A DNA stretch of 64,000 nucleotides, taken from positions 55,933 through 119,932 of the forward strand of contig NZ_JAAIIH010000006.1 in NCBI RefSeq assembly GCF_012932365.1. Direction: 5' to 3'. Below, in pieces: positions 26,680-41,228 of this stretch (position 1 is the first letter of the stretch; each line of letters starts with the position of its first letter). The notes beneath the pieces are model-generated. The model did no database searches. It was not told the DNA's origin and saw only the letters and a program-made list of their open reading frames with translations. A program made the position numbers and the translations under genes. This stretch comes from Bifidobacterium moraviense (GTDB lineage: Bacteria; Actinomycetota; Actinomycetes; Actinomycetales; Bifidobacteriaceae).

Positions 26680-28044
26680 ATGCTGAATATCATGGAGGTC
26701 CACGAGACCAACCAGATGATCGAGCAGGAGAAGCTCGACGTGCGCACCATCACCATGGGCATCTCGCTGCTCGACTGCGCGGCGGGCACCGTGGACGAGA
26801 CGTGCGCCAACGTGTACGACAAGATCACGCGCTACGCCAAGGACCTCGTGCCCACGGGCGAGGCCATCGAACGCGACTACGGCATCCCGATCGTCAACAA
26901 GCGCATCACCGTCACGCCCATCTCGCTGGTGGGCGCCAGCTCGTGCAGGTCCACCAAGGACTTCGTGAAGATCGCGCACGCGATGGACCGCGCCGCCAAG
27001 GAATGCGGCGTCGACCTCATCGGCGGCTACTCGGCGCTCGTCTCCAAGTCCATGACGCCCGCCGAGGAGCTGCTCATCCGCTCCCTGCCGCAGGCGCTGT
27101 CCGAGACGGACATCGTCTGCTCGTCCGTGAACGTGGGCTCCACGAAGACCGGCATCGACATGAACGCGGTGGAGCTGCTCGGTCACGTCATCAAGGACAT
27201 CGCCGCCGCCACCGCGGACAACGACTCCTACGGCTGCGTGAAGTTCGTGGCGTTCTGCAACGTCCCGGACGACAACCCGTTCATGGCGGGCGGCTTCCAC
27301 GGCGTCACGGAGGGCGATGCCGTGATCAACGTGGGCGTCTCCGGCCCCGGCGTGGTGTCCCGCGCGCTGGATGCCGCCAAGGGCAAGGACTTCGAGTTCC
27401 TGTGCGAGACCATCAAGCGCACGGCGTTCAAGATCACGCGCGTGGGTCAGCTGGTCGCGCAGGAGGCGTCGCGTCGTCTGGGCATTCCGTTCGGCATCAT
27501 CGACCTCTCGCTCGCGCCGACGCCGGCCGTGGGCGACTCCGTGGGCGAGGTGCTGGAGAAGATCGGCCTCGAACAGGTGGGCGCGCCCGGCACCACGGCG
27601 GCCCTGGCCATGCTCAACGACCAGGTCAAGAAGGGCGGCATCATGGCGTCGTCCTACGTGGGCGGCCTGTCCGGCGCGTTCATTCCCGTCTCCGAAGACA
27701 AGAACATGATCGACGCCGCTGGCTCCGGATGCCTGACGATCGAGAAGCTCGAGGCCATGACCTGCGTGTGCTCGGTCGGCCTCGACATGATCGCCATCCC
27801 CGGCGACACCACGGCCGCGACGATCTCCGGCCTCATCGCGGACGAGGCGGCCATCGGCATGGTGAACCAGAAGACCACCGCCGTGCGCGTGATCCCCGTG
27901 GTGGGCAAGGGCGTGGGCGAGCAGGCCAACTTCGGCGGGCTCATGGGCTACGCGCCGATCATGCCGGTGAACAAGGCGTCGTGCGCGGCGTTCGTGACGC
28001 GCGGCGGGCGCATTCCGGCGCCGATCCACTCGTTCAAGAACTGA
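26680..28044 (+). CDS. UPF0210 (DUF711) protein, PFL-like fold
   Basis: A 454-residue cytosolic protein of normal family length, starting [33 protein letters not shown]. Conserved blocks include [66 protein letters not shown] and [23 protein letters not shown]. The fold is distantly related to pyruvate formate-lyase, but no activity is established and no glycyl-radical motif is seen at the C-terminus. It is second in an operon with the ACT protein. A Shine-Dalgarno (GACAGGGGAA) precedes ATG 26680. Ends at a hairpin terminator (28119-28151). Confidence 0.85.
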   Translation: MLNIMEVHETNQMIEQEKLDVRTITMGISLLDCAAGTVDETCANVYDKITRYAKDLVPTGEAIERDYGIPIVNKRITVTPISLVGASSCRSTKDFVKIAHAMDRAAKECGVDLIGGYSALVSKSMTPAEELLIRSLPQALSETDIVCSSVNVGSTKTGIDMNAVELLGHVIKDIAAATADNDSYGCVKFVAFCNVPDDNPFMAGGFHGVTEGDAVINVGVSGPGVVSRALDAAKGKDFEFLCETIKRTAFKITRVGQLVAQEASRRLGIPFGIIDLSLAPTPAVGDSVGEVLEKIGLEQVGAPGTTAALAMLNDQVKKGGIMASSYVGGLSGAFIPVSEDKNMIDAAGSGCLTIEKLEAMTCVCSVGLDMIAIPGDTTAATISGLIADEAAIGMVNQKTTAVRVIPVVGKGVGEQANFGGLMGYAPIMPVNKASCAAFVTRGGRIPAPIHSFKN

Positions 28045-28112
28045 GCCGAGCGTACGGGCCGGGGCTGCCGGGACGCCGGGCCTGGTACCGGTCGCATGTA
28101 CGCCGGTCGCAT

Positions 28113-28285
28113 GTACGGAAACACCGCGGAGCACGCCGTTCCGCGGTGTTTTCGTATGTGTTTGTACGGTTGCTGTCTCGGAGCGGACGCCTCGTGACAG
28201 TTGTCGTACGAGCTCATACGGAAACACCGTGGAGCACGTCGTTCGGCGGTGTTTTCGTATGTGTTCGTACGGAAACACCGTGATC
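28113..28285. repeat. 103-bp repeat containing terminator hairpins
   Basis: TACGGAAACACCG occurs at 28114, 28217 and 28269, and CGGTGTTTTCGTATGTG follows the first two. The first copy is the terminator of the preceding operon (AAACACCGCGGA 28119-28130 with its complement to 28151). The second lies 103 bp later with a weaker stem, and the third is a stub. A GTCGCATGTACG doublet precedes the array. No gene is present in 28045-28434. Confidence 0.7.
28119..28151 (+). terminator. terminator of the UPF0237/UPF0210 operon
   Basis: AAACACCGCGGA pairs perfectly with TCCGCGGTGTTT around a 9-nt loop, followed by TTCG. Confidence 0.65.
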
Positions 28286-28368
28286 GACCGGGGCCGCGCC
28301 TGGGTTCCCCTATCCGGCTCCGTCGTACTGGGGTCCTTTGCCCCGCGCGCGGCGTAACGGATGCGGCG

Positions 28369-28374
28369 TACACT
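28369..28374 (+). promoter_or_regulatory. -10 element of the zinc-ribbon membrane protein gene
   Basis: TACACT, about 60 nt before ATG 28435. AAAGGGGA at 28421-28428 is the Shine-Dalgarno. Confidence 0.4.
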
Positions 28375-28434
28375 CGAAGGGGAGAAGCATAGAGAGTGCG
28401 CGGCCCGCCGCGTTCACGTCAAAGGGGACAAATC

Positions 28435-30336
28435 ATGAAGGGTTCTCCGGATAGTCGTCATCGCGTCCATGATCTCGATCTTCGCGCATACGGCGCGGAC
28501 GATGTCGGCGGCGATCGTCGCGCCCATCGGCCCGATCGTCGACGCACCGCGCCGCGCACCGTGATCCGTCACGTGGCGCGCCGCATCGCCGCCGCGTTCG
28601 TCGCGCTGATGATGGCCGCGGTCGCCCTGATCGTCGCGCCCACCGCCGCATGGGCCGCGGGCGCCCCGCCGGTGCCGCAGCAGCGCGGCAACGTGAACCT
28701 CAAGAACTACGAGGACGTCGCCGTCAACGGCATCTCCGACGACGGCTCGGTGGCGGTGATCTACGCCAGCAACGTCGCGTCCGGCTCATCCACGTACTTC
28801 ATGGTGACGCTCAACGACGTCTCGATCACCGAGCTCGCCGGCGCCGGCGTGATCTCCACGGACGGCAAGCAGGTGTATTTCGTGGACACCGATAGCGGCA
28901 AGCTCAAGGCGGCGGACGTCGCGTCCAAGCAGATCACCACGCTCAACGGCAGCGTGGGCGGCAGCGAGTACGTGGTCGGCGCCACCGCGGACCGCGTGCT
29001 GATCAGCGACTACTCCGGCAGCGGAGTGACGCTGAACACCTACGACGTCAAGCAGCAGCGCGTGACGGCAACCACGAAGATCAGCAGTTCGAGCGCGATG
29101 CTCGGCGTCGCGCCGGATTACAGCCACGTATTCGCGGTCGAGCCGTCGTCGAGCGGCTCCTCCGCCACGCTGCAGGCCTACGACCTGACCACCGGTCAGT
29201 CCTCGCCAGCGCAGCAGATCACCGGCCCGTCCGGCATCGACTATTCGAACCTCAGCGTGCTGTCCACCCTCGTCGACGGCAAGGCGCTGCTGGTGAGCTC
29301 GTATTCGTCGTCCGCCTCCGCGGCGCTGTACTACCGACTTGACGTGACCAACGGCAGACTGACGTATCTCTCCGATCACCCCTACACGCTGACGACGAAC
29401 CGCAGCTACACGGAGGCGCGATACGTGCTCGGCTTCGACGGTCCGGCGGGCGATCCGGCCAACGGCGTCAACCTGTCCAAGGTGAGCGACGCGTCGTCGA
29501 TGAGCGTGTACGACATCGCCGCGGGTCGCGCGGCATGGACCACCAGCATTCCCGCCGGCATCGACGCCAAATTCGAGTCCGGCAACTACCTTGGCTTGAC
29601 CAACGACGGCAAGCACATGCTCGTGGCATCCCAGACCGGAACGTCCGGCGGTTCCCTGATCTCCATGGACACCAAGACCGGCGCGACGTCCGAGGTGCGC
29701 ATCCCCGATGAGATCTCCGGCGGCTACGGCGGCGCGGCGATGCTGAGCGGCGACGGGGCCACCGTGGTGGTGGCGACGACCAAGGGCGACGATTCCCAGC
29801 TGCTGATCTTCTCCACCGGCGTGGGCGGCAGCCCGTGGACCAAGGTGGAGACGTGGCTCATGGTGGCCGCGGGGTCTCTGGCGGTGATCGTGCTGATCGT
29901 GGTGGCGATCATCCTGCTGCGGAAGCACGGCGCGAGGAAGGCGGTCGCGGGTGCGCCGATCGCGCCTCGGACGTCGGCCGGATACGCGCAGCCTCAGTCC
30001 GCGCAGCCTGCGCCGTCCGCACAGTCGTATGCGGCGGCTTCCGCGCCTGCTCAGGCTGTGTCCGTCCCCGCGCAGTCCGCGCCGCGTCACGCCGCTTCCG
30101 CGGCTCCGACTCCGGCATCCCCGTCTGCGCCGACGGTTCCCGCCACGCCTGCCGTGCCGACCGTCGCGCCGGCATCCGTCGCACCTGCGCCTACGTCGGC
30201 CGTTGCGCCTGCGCCCGACCAGTCCGCTTCTGACCAGTCCGCGCCGGCGGTGCGCTTCTGCACCGAGTGCGGCACGCGCGTGACCCGTCCGACCGCGAAG
30301 TTCTGCCCCGGCTGCGGTCATCCGCTGGGCAGCTGA
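28435..30336 (+). CDS. exported propeller-like protein with a transmembrane helix and C-terminal zinc ribbon
   Basis: A 633-residue protein I cannot assign to a named family. Residues 1-45 are basic, followed by a signal-like segment (IAAAFVALMMAAVALIVAPTAAWAA). Residues about 80-470 are Ser/Thr/Tyr-rich with repeated short beta-strand units (DDGSVAVIYAS, DGKQVYFVDTDSGKL, TYDVKQQRV, DGKHMLVASQ), suggesting a beta-propeller. A strong membrane helix lies at about 473-497, then a Pro/Ala/Ser-rich linker of about 100 residues, and a C-terminal double CxxC zinc ribbon (FCTECGTRV...KFCPGCGHPL). If the first segment is cleaved, the propeller is outside and the ribbon inside. A sensor or envelope-assembly role is only a guess. 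Confidence 0.75.
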   Translation: MKGSPDSRHRVHDLDLRAYGADDVGGDRRAHRPDRRRTAPRTVIRHVARRIAAAFVALMMAAVALIVAPTAAWAAGAPPVPQQRGNVNLKNYEDVAVNGISDDGSVAVIYASNVASGSSTYFMVTLNDVSITELAGAGVISTDGKQVYFVDTDSGKLKAADVASKQITTLNGSVGGSEYVVGATADRVLISDYSGSGVTLNTYDVKQQRVTATTKISSSSAMLGVAPDYSHVFAVEPSSSGSSATLQAYDLTTGQSSPAQQITGPSGIDYSNLSVLSTLVDGKALLVSSYSSSASAALYYRLDVTNGRLTYLSDHPYTLTTNRSYTEARYVLGFDGPAGDPANGVNLSKVSDASSMSVYDIAAGRAAWTTSIPAGIDAKFESGNYLGLTNDGKHMLVASQTGTSGGSLISMDTKTGATSEVRIPDEISGGYGGAAMLSGDGATVVVATTKGDDSQLLIFSTGVGGSPWTKVETWLMVAAGSLAVIVLIVVAIILLRKHGARKAVAGAPIAPRTSAGYAQPQSAQPAPSAQSYAAASAPAQAVSVPAQSAPRHAASAAPTPASPSAPTVPATPAVPTVAPASVAPAPTSAVAPAPDQSASDQSAPAVRFCTECGTRVTRPTAKFCPGCGHPLGS

Positions 30337-30362
30337 TCGCTCGCGGACCCGCCGGCCGATAT

Positions 30363-30462
30363 GCGACGCGGGACGCCCGTCCCATGTCACGCGTGGTGCG
30401 CAATCGTTGCAATTGCAACGGTCTTGTGCGGTGTGTGACATGGGGTGGGCGTCCCGCGTCGC
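30363..30462. repeat. 100-bp imperfect palindrome
   Basis: Two 50-bp arms meet exactly at 30412/30413. The outer 30 bp pair at 27 positions (GCGACGCGGGACGCCC...CATGTCAC) and the inner core CGTTGCAA/TTGCAACG is perfect, while about 10 bp between them do not pair. It lies between the convergent zinc-ribbon protein gene and trmL and could terminate both. A related half-copy is at 26249-26291. Confidence 0.8.
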
Positions 30463-30533
30463 GTTATGGGATCGATGAGGTCACGGGCGCGCTCGGGCCG
30501 CGGTCATGCGGCCGCAGCTACGTGCGCTTCAGA

Positions 30534-31196
30534 TCACTTGCCGCCGGCGAAGCCCAGCTGGCGCCACGCTTCGTAGATGGCGATGGACGCGCAGTTGGTG
30601 AGGTTGAGGGAGCGCAGCGAAGGACGCATGGGCAGGCGCACCTGCTCGGCCACGTGCGGCCCGGCCATGATGTCCATCGGATCGGGGATGTCGCCCGGTT
30701 CGGGGCCGAACAGCAGGATGTCGGTGGGACGATACTCCACTTCGGTGTACAGCTTCGTGGCGTGCGCGGTGAACGCGATGATGCGCGAGTTCGGCATCGA
30801 CTCCACGAGGTTCTCGAAGTTCGGGTGCAGCACCACGTGCGCCATGTCGTGATAGTCCAGGCCGGCGCGGCGCAGCTTGGTGTCGCGCAGGTTGAAGCCC
30901 AGCGGCTCCACGAGATGCAGGATCGTGCCCGTCACCGCGCACAGGCGGATCGCCGAACCCGTATTGCCGGGAATACGCGGCGAGTAGTAGCACAGGTGCG
31001 GCGTCACGGTCTCCGTGGCCGCGGCCTTCTCCGCCGAGAGCATCGCGTCCACCACGGAGATCGGGTTGCCGTGCGCGTCGGTCACCAGTTCGTCCGGTCC
31101 GTAGTTCGACTTGCGGTAGCCATACTCGAACATCTTCTCGACCTTGGCTTCCGCGGATTCCTGTTCGCTCGTCTGCGATTCCTGCTCGTTCGTCAT
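30534..31196 (-). CDS. trmL: tRNA (cytidine/uridine-2'-O)-methyltransferase, TrmL-like SPOUT family
   Basis: A 220-residue protein. The SPOUT core begins near residue 67 and has the typical motifs: LCYYSPRIPGNTGSAIRLCAVTGTILHLVEPLGF, LDYHDMA, ILLFGPEPGDIP and the knotted C-terminus VRLPMRPSLRSLNLTNCASIAIYEAWRQLGF. TrmL methylates the ribose of the wobble base in certain leucine tRNAs with SAM. The 60-residue N-terminal extension is Glu/Gln/Ser-rich and extra compared with E. coli TrmL. ATG 31196 is preceded on the minus strand by TATTCT (31210-31205) with 8 nt between, so it is probably leaderless. Divergent from mutY, only 20 bp between start codons. Confidence 0.9.
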   Translation of the reverse strand: MTNEQESQTSEQESAEAKVEKMFEYGYRKSNYGPDELVTDAHGNPISVVDAMLSAEKAAATETVTPHLCYYSPRIPGNTGSAIRLCAVTGTILHLVEPLGFNLRDTKLRRAGLDYHDMAHVVLHPNFENLVESMPNSRIIAFTAHATKLYTEVEYRPTDILLFGPEPGDIPDPMDIMAGPHVAEQVRLPMRPSLRSLNLTNCASIAIYEAWRQLGFAGGK

Positions 31197-31203
31197 AAAT
31201 GCT

Positions 31204-31210
31204 AAGAATA
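31204..31210. promoter_or_regulatory. overlapping divergent -10 elements of trmL and mutY
   Basis: AAGAAT (31204-31209) on the plus strand lies 7 nt before the mutY ATG. TATTCT on the minus strand (31210-31205) lies 8 nt before the trmL ATG. The two hexamers share five bases, so both promoters, if real, are mutually exclusive and both -35 regions fall inside the opposite coding sequence. Confidence 0.45.
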
Positions 31211-31216
31211 TGGACG

Positions 31217-32266
31217 ATGAACGACACCAGGGAACGCTCGACGGGCAACGGCCCGGGGAATCGCGTCGACGCCGTGCGCGCCGATCGGACGCACGTCGCG
31301 TCTCATGATCCGTCGGTCTCCGACGCGGTGCATGCCGGCGTCGTCGAGCATGAAGACGTCGAACGCGGCGCCGTCGAATCCCATGCCGCGGCCGTGGCCG
31401 AATCCCTGGGCGCATGGTGGCGCGCCAACGCGCGCGACCTGCCATGGCGCTTCGGACGCGCCACCTCGTGGGGCGTGCTCGTCTCCGAGGTCATGAGCCA
31501 GCAGACGCAGATGAGCCGCGTGGTGCCGTACTGGACCGCGTGGATGGACCGCTGGCCGGATGCGCGTGCGCTCGCCGCGGCGCCGAAGGCCGACGTGATC
31601 ACCGCGTGGGGGCGACTCGGCTATCCGCGTCGTGCGCTGCGCCTGCAGGAGTGCGCGCGCGTGGTGGCGGAGTCGTGCGGCGACGTGCTGCCGCGCACCT
31701 ACGAGGAGCTCACGGCGCTGCCCGGCATCGGCGACTATACGGCGTCCGCGGTGATGAGCTTCGCGTACGGCGAGCGGATCGCGGTGATCGACACCAACAT
31801 CCGGCGCGTGCTGAGCCGCGTGCTGACCGGCGTGGAGTCGCGCGGCGGCGCGGCGTCCCCGGCGGAGCGCGCGTTGGCGGCTCGCGCGTTGCCGCGCGAC
31901 GCGGCCTCCTCGGTGCTGTGGAACCAGTCGGTCATGGAGCTGGGCGCGCTGGTGTGCACGGCCAAGGCGCCGGCGTGCGACGCGTGCCCGGTCGCCGACT
32001 GTTGCGCGTTTCTGGCCGCGGGACGCCCCGGACTGGGGGAGCGCCGCACCCGCCCGCGGCAGCGGTTCGCAGGCACCGACCGCCAGGTGCGCGGCATTGT
32101 GCTCGACGCGCTGCGGCATCTGCCGCCGGAGGCGACCACGCTCGACCGTGCCGCGGCGCGTGCGCTGTGGAAGGATCGCGCGCAGCTCGACGCGTGCATC
32201 GCCAGTCTGGACGACGACGGTCTCATCGAGATGCTGCCGGACGGGTCGCTGCGTCTGCCGCGGTGA
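31217..32266 (+). CDS. mutY: A/G-specific adenine DNA glycosylase
   Basis: A 349-residue base-excision repair enzyme that removes adenine mispaired with 8-oxoguanine. The HhH-GPD domain includes the catalytic Glu in VSEVMSQQTQMSRVVPYW and the hairpin LPGIGDYTASAVMSFAYGERIAVIDTNIRRVLSR with the catalytic Asp. A cysteine set typical of the 4Fe-4S cluster follows (CTAKAPACDACPVADCC). The C-terminal part is short, a winged-helix-like remnant in place of the full Nudix-like domain, as in other actinobacterial MutY proteins. ATG 31217 was preferred to 31199 because of the leaderless promoter arrangement shared with trmL. Residues 1-50 are variable. Confidence 0.9.
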   Translation: MNDTRERSTGNGPGNRVDAVRADRTHVASHDPSVSDAVHAGVVEHEDVERGAVESHAAAVAESLGAWWRANARDLPWRFGRATSWGVLVSEVMSQQTQMSRVVPYWTAWMDRWPDARALAAAPKADVITAWGRLGYPRRALRLQECARVVAESCGDVLPRTYEELTALPGIGDYTASAVMSFAYGERIAVIDTNIRRVLSRVLTGVESRGGAASPAERALAARALPRDAASSVLWNQSVMELGALVCTAKAPACDACPVADCCAFLAAGRPGLGERRTRPRQRFAGTDRQVRGIVLDALRHLPPEATTLDRAAARALWKDRAQLDACIASLDDDGLIEMLPDGSLRLPR

Positions 32267-32543
32267 GCGGGGCATGGAAGGTGCGGCCGGCGTGCCGGTG
32301 ATGCGAGCTGGCGTATCCGGACGCGGGTCGGCGTGCCGGTGATGCGCACGCGGCGGCGGCCGCATGCGGCGGTGACGCGGACGGTCCGGCCGTCGGCGGC
32401 GCGCGTGCCGCATGTGCGTGGCGTCGTGGGATGCGCCGCGTGACATGCCGCGTGAGGTGACGCGCGGCGTGCGTGGTGTGGCGCGTGATGTGCACAACCG
32501 GTGGGAGTGCCGCCATGCGCGGCGCGGCAGGACGGCGTGGCCG

Positions 32544-32549
32544 TAGACT
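32544..32549 (+). promoter_or_regulatory. leaderless -10 of the small membrane-protein gene
   Basis: TAGACT ends 9 nt before ATG 32559, with no Shine-Dalgarno. The 292-bp gap before it holds only a doubled GGCGTGCCGGTGATGCG (32288 and 32331) and GC-rich simple sequence. Confidence 0.4.
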
Positions 32550-32558
32550 GGAGTGGTT

Positions 32559-33197
32559 ATGGCCACGGGTAAGAAGAAACGCAGGATGTCCCCCGCGAAG
32601 CGACGCATGTACAGGCGCCGCCGCATCGTCGCGGGCATTGCGCTCGTGGTGGTCCTGTGCCTGTGCGGCGCGCTGATCTGGGGCGTCGGCAAGGGCGTGA
32701 CGTCGTTCTACACGTGGCTGCATCGCGCGGACATCAACGCCGTGAGCCGTTCCGCCGTGCCCACCGCGCGCAAGACGTCCGGCGTGCCGAACTGCTCGTC
32801 GTCCGACGTGACGCTCTCGCTCTCGTCCTCCGCCGCAACGCTGCCCGTGGGCGGGTCGATCGACTTCACCGCCACCGTCACCTACACCGGCTCGAACCAG
32901 TGCCTCATCAACGTGTCCAGCGCCAACCGCGTGCTCACCGTCACCAGCAGCGACCAGACGGTCTACCACTCCGACGTGTGCCCCGCCAACGCCCGCATGC
33001 TGCTGCTCGGGCGCGCCGCGGAACTCAAGGAGAACAGCCAGAAGATCACGTGGGGCGCCAACTCCAACGCCTCCGACACCGAATGCCGGCAGGATTCCGA
33101 GCTGCCCAAGGTGGCGCGCGGCACCTACGTGGCCCGTCTGAGCCTCAAGAACGCGCCGGACGTGCGGTCCGAACCCGTCACCATCGAGGTGCAGTAG
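32559..33197 (+). CDS. membrane-anchored extracellular protein of unknown function
   Basis: A 212-residue protein with no recognised family. It starts with a very basic stretch (GKKKRRMSPAKRRMYRRRR), then one membrane helix (about 22-45: IVAGIALVVVLCLCGALIWGVG), so the remainder should be outside. The exported part has four cysteines (near VPNCSSSD, NQCLIN, DVCPAN and TECRQD), enough for two disulfides, and a beta-rich, Ig-like pattern (LPVGGSIDFTATVTYTGS...). It lies between mutY and rpoB with its own promoter. Possible envelope or wall-associated role; nothing more can be said. Confidence 0.8.
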   Translation: MATGKKKRRMSPAKRRMYRRRRIVAGIALVVVLCLCGALIWGVGKGVTSFYTWLHRADINAVSRSAVPTARKTSGVPNCSSSDVTLSLSSSAATLPVGGSIDFTATVTYTGSNQCLINVSSANRVLTVTSSDQTVYHSDVCPANARMLLLGRAAELKENSQKITWGANSNASDTECRQDSELPKVARGTYVARLSLKNAPDVRSEPVTIEVQ

Positions 33198-33245
33198 CGG
33201 GGCGGACGCGTCGCATGCATGCGACGCGCTGGAGCCGGCGTGTCC

Positions 33246-33274
33246 TTGACGCGACACGCCGACGCTGCTAGAAT
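33246..33274 (+). promoter_or_regulatory. rpoBC promoter
   Basis: TTGACG (33246-33251), 17 bp, TAGAAT (33269-33274): the closest match to the housekeeping consensus in the window. It gives a leader of about 127 nt before the TTG start of rpoB. Confidence 0.75.
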
Positions 33275-33407
33275 ATTGACTTCGCGTGAAGTGTGTCATA
33301 TGGCGGGCATGCGTCATGGGGGAAGCGCCCGCCGAAGCATATGGTGGCTCGCGGGCGTGTTCCGGGGAAAAGCACCACAATCGATTAGCGAGCGAAGGAC
33401 CAAACTT

Positions 33408-36950
<3,543 letters not shown>

Positions 36951-36967
36951 ACCTCCACGGTACGACC

Positions 36968-37000
36968 CCGCGGAACCGCATGATGCGTGCGGTTCCGCGG
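36968..37000 (+). promoter_or_regulatory. hairpin between rpoB and rpoC
   Basis: CCGCGGAACCGCA (36968-36980) pairs perfectly with TGCGGTTCCGCGG (36988-37000), with a 7-nt loop and no T run. It could be an mRNA-processing or pausing site rather than a terminator. Confidence 0.55.
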
Positions 37001-37043
37001 CATCCGCGCAACATAGCAAGATTTTCGAAAGACAGGACAAACA

Positions 37044-41225
<4,182 letters not shown>

Positions 41226-41228
41226 GCG

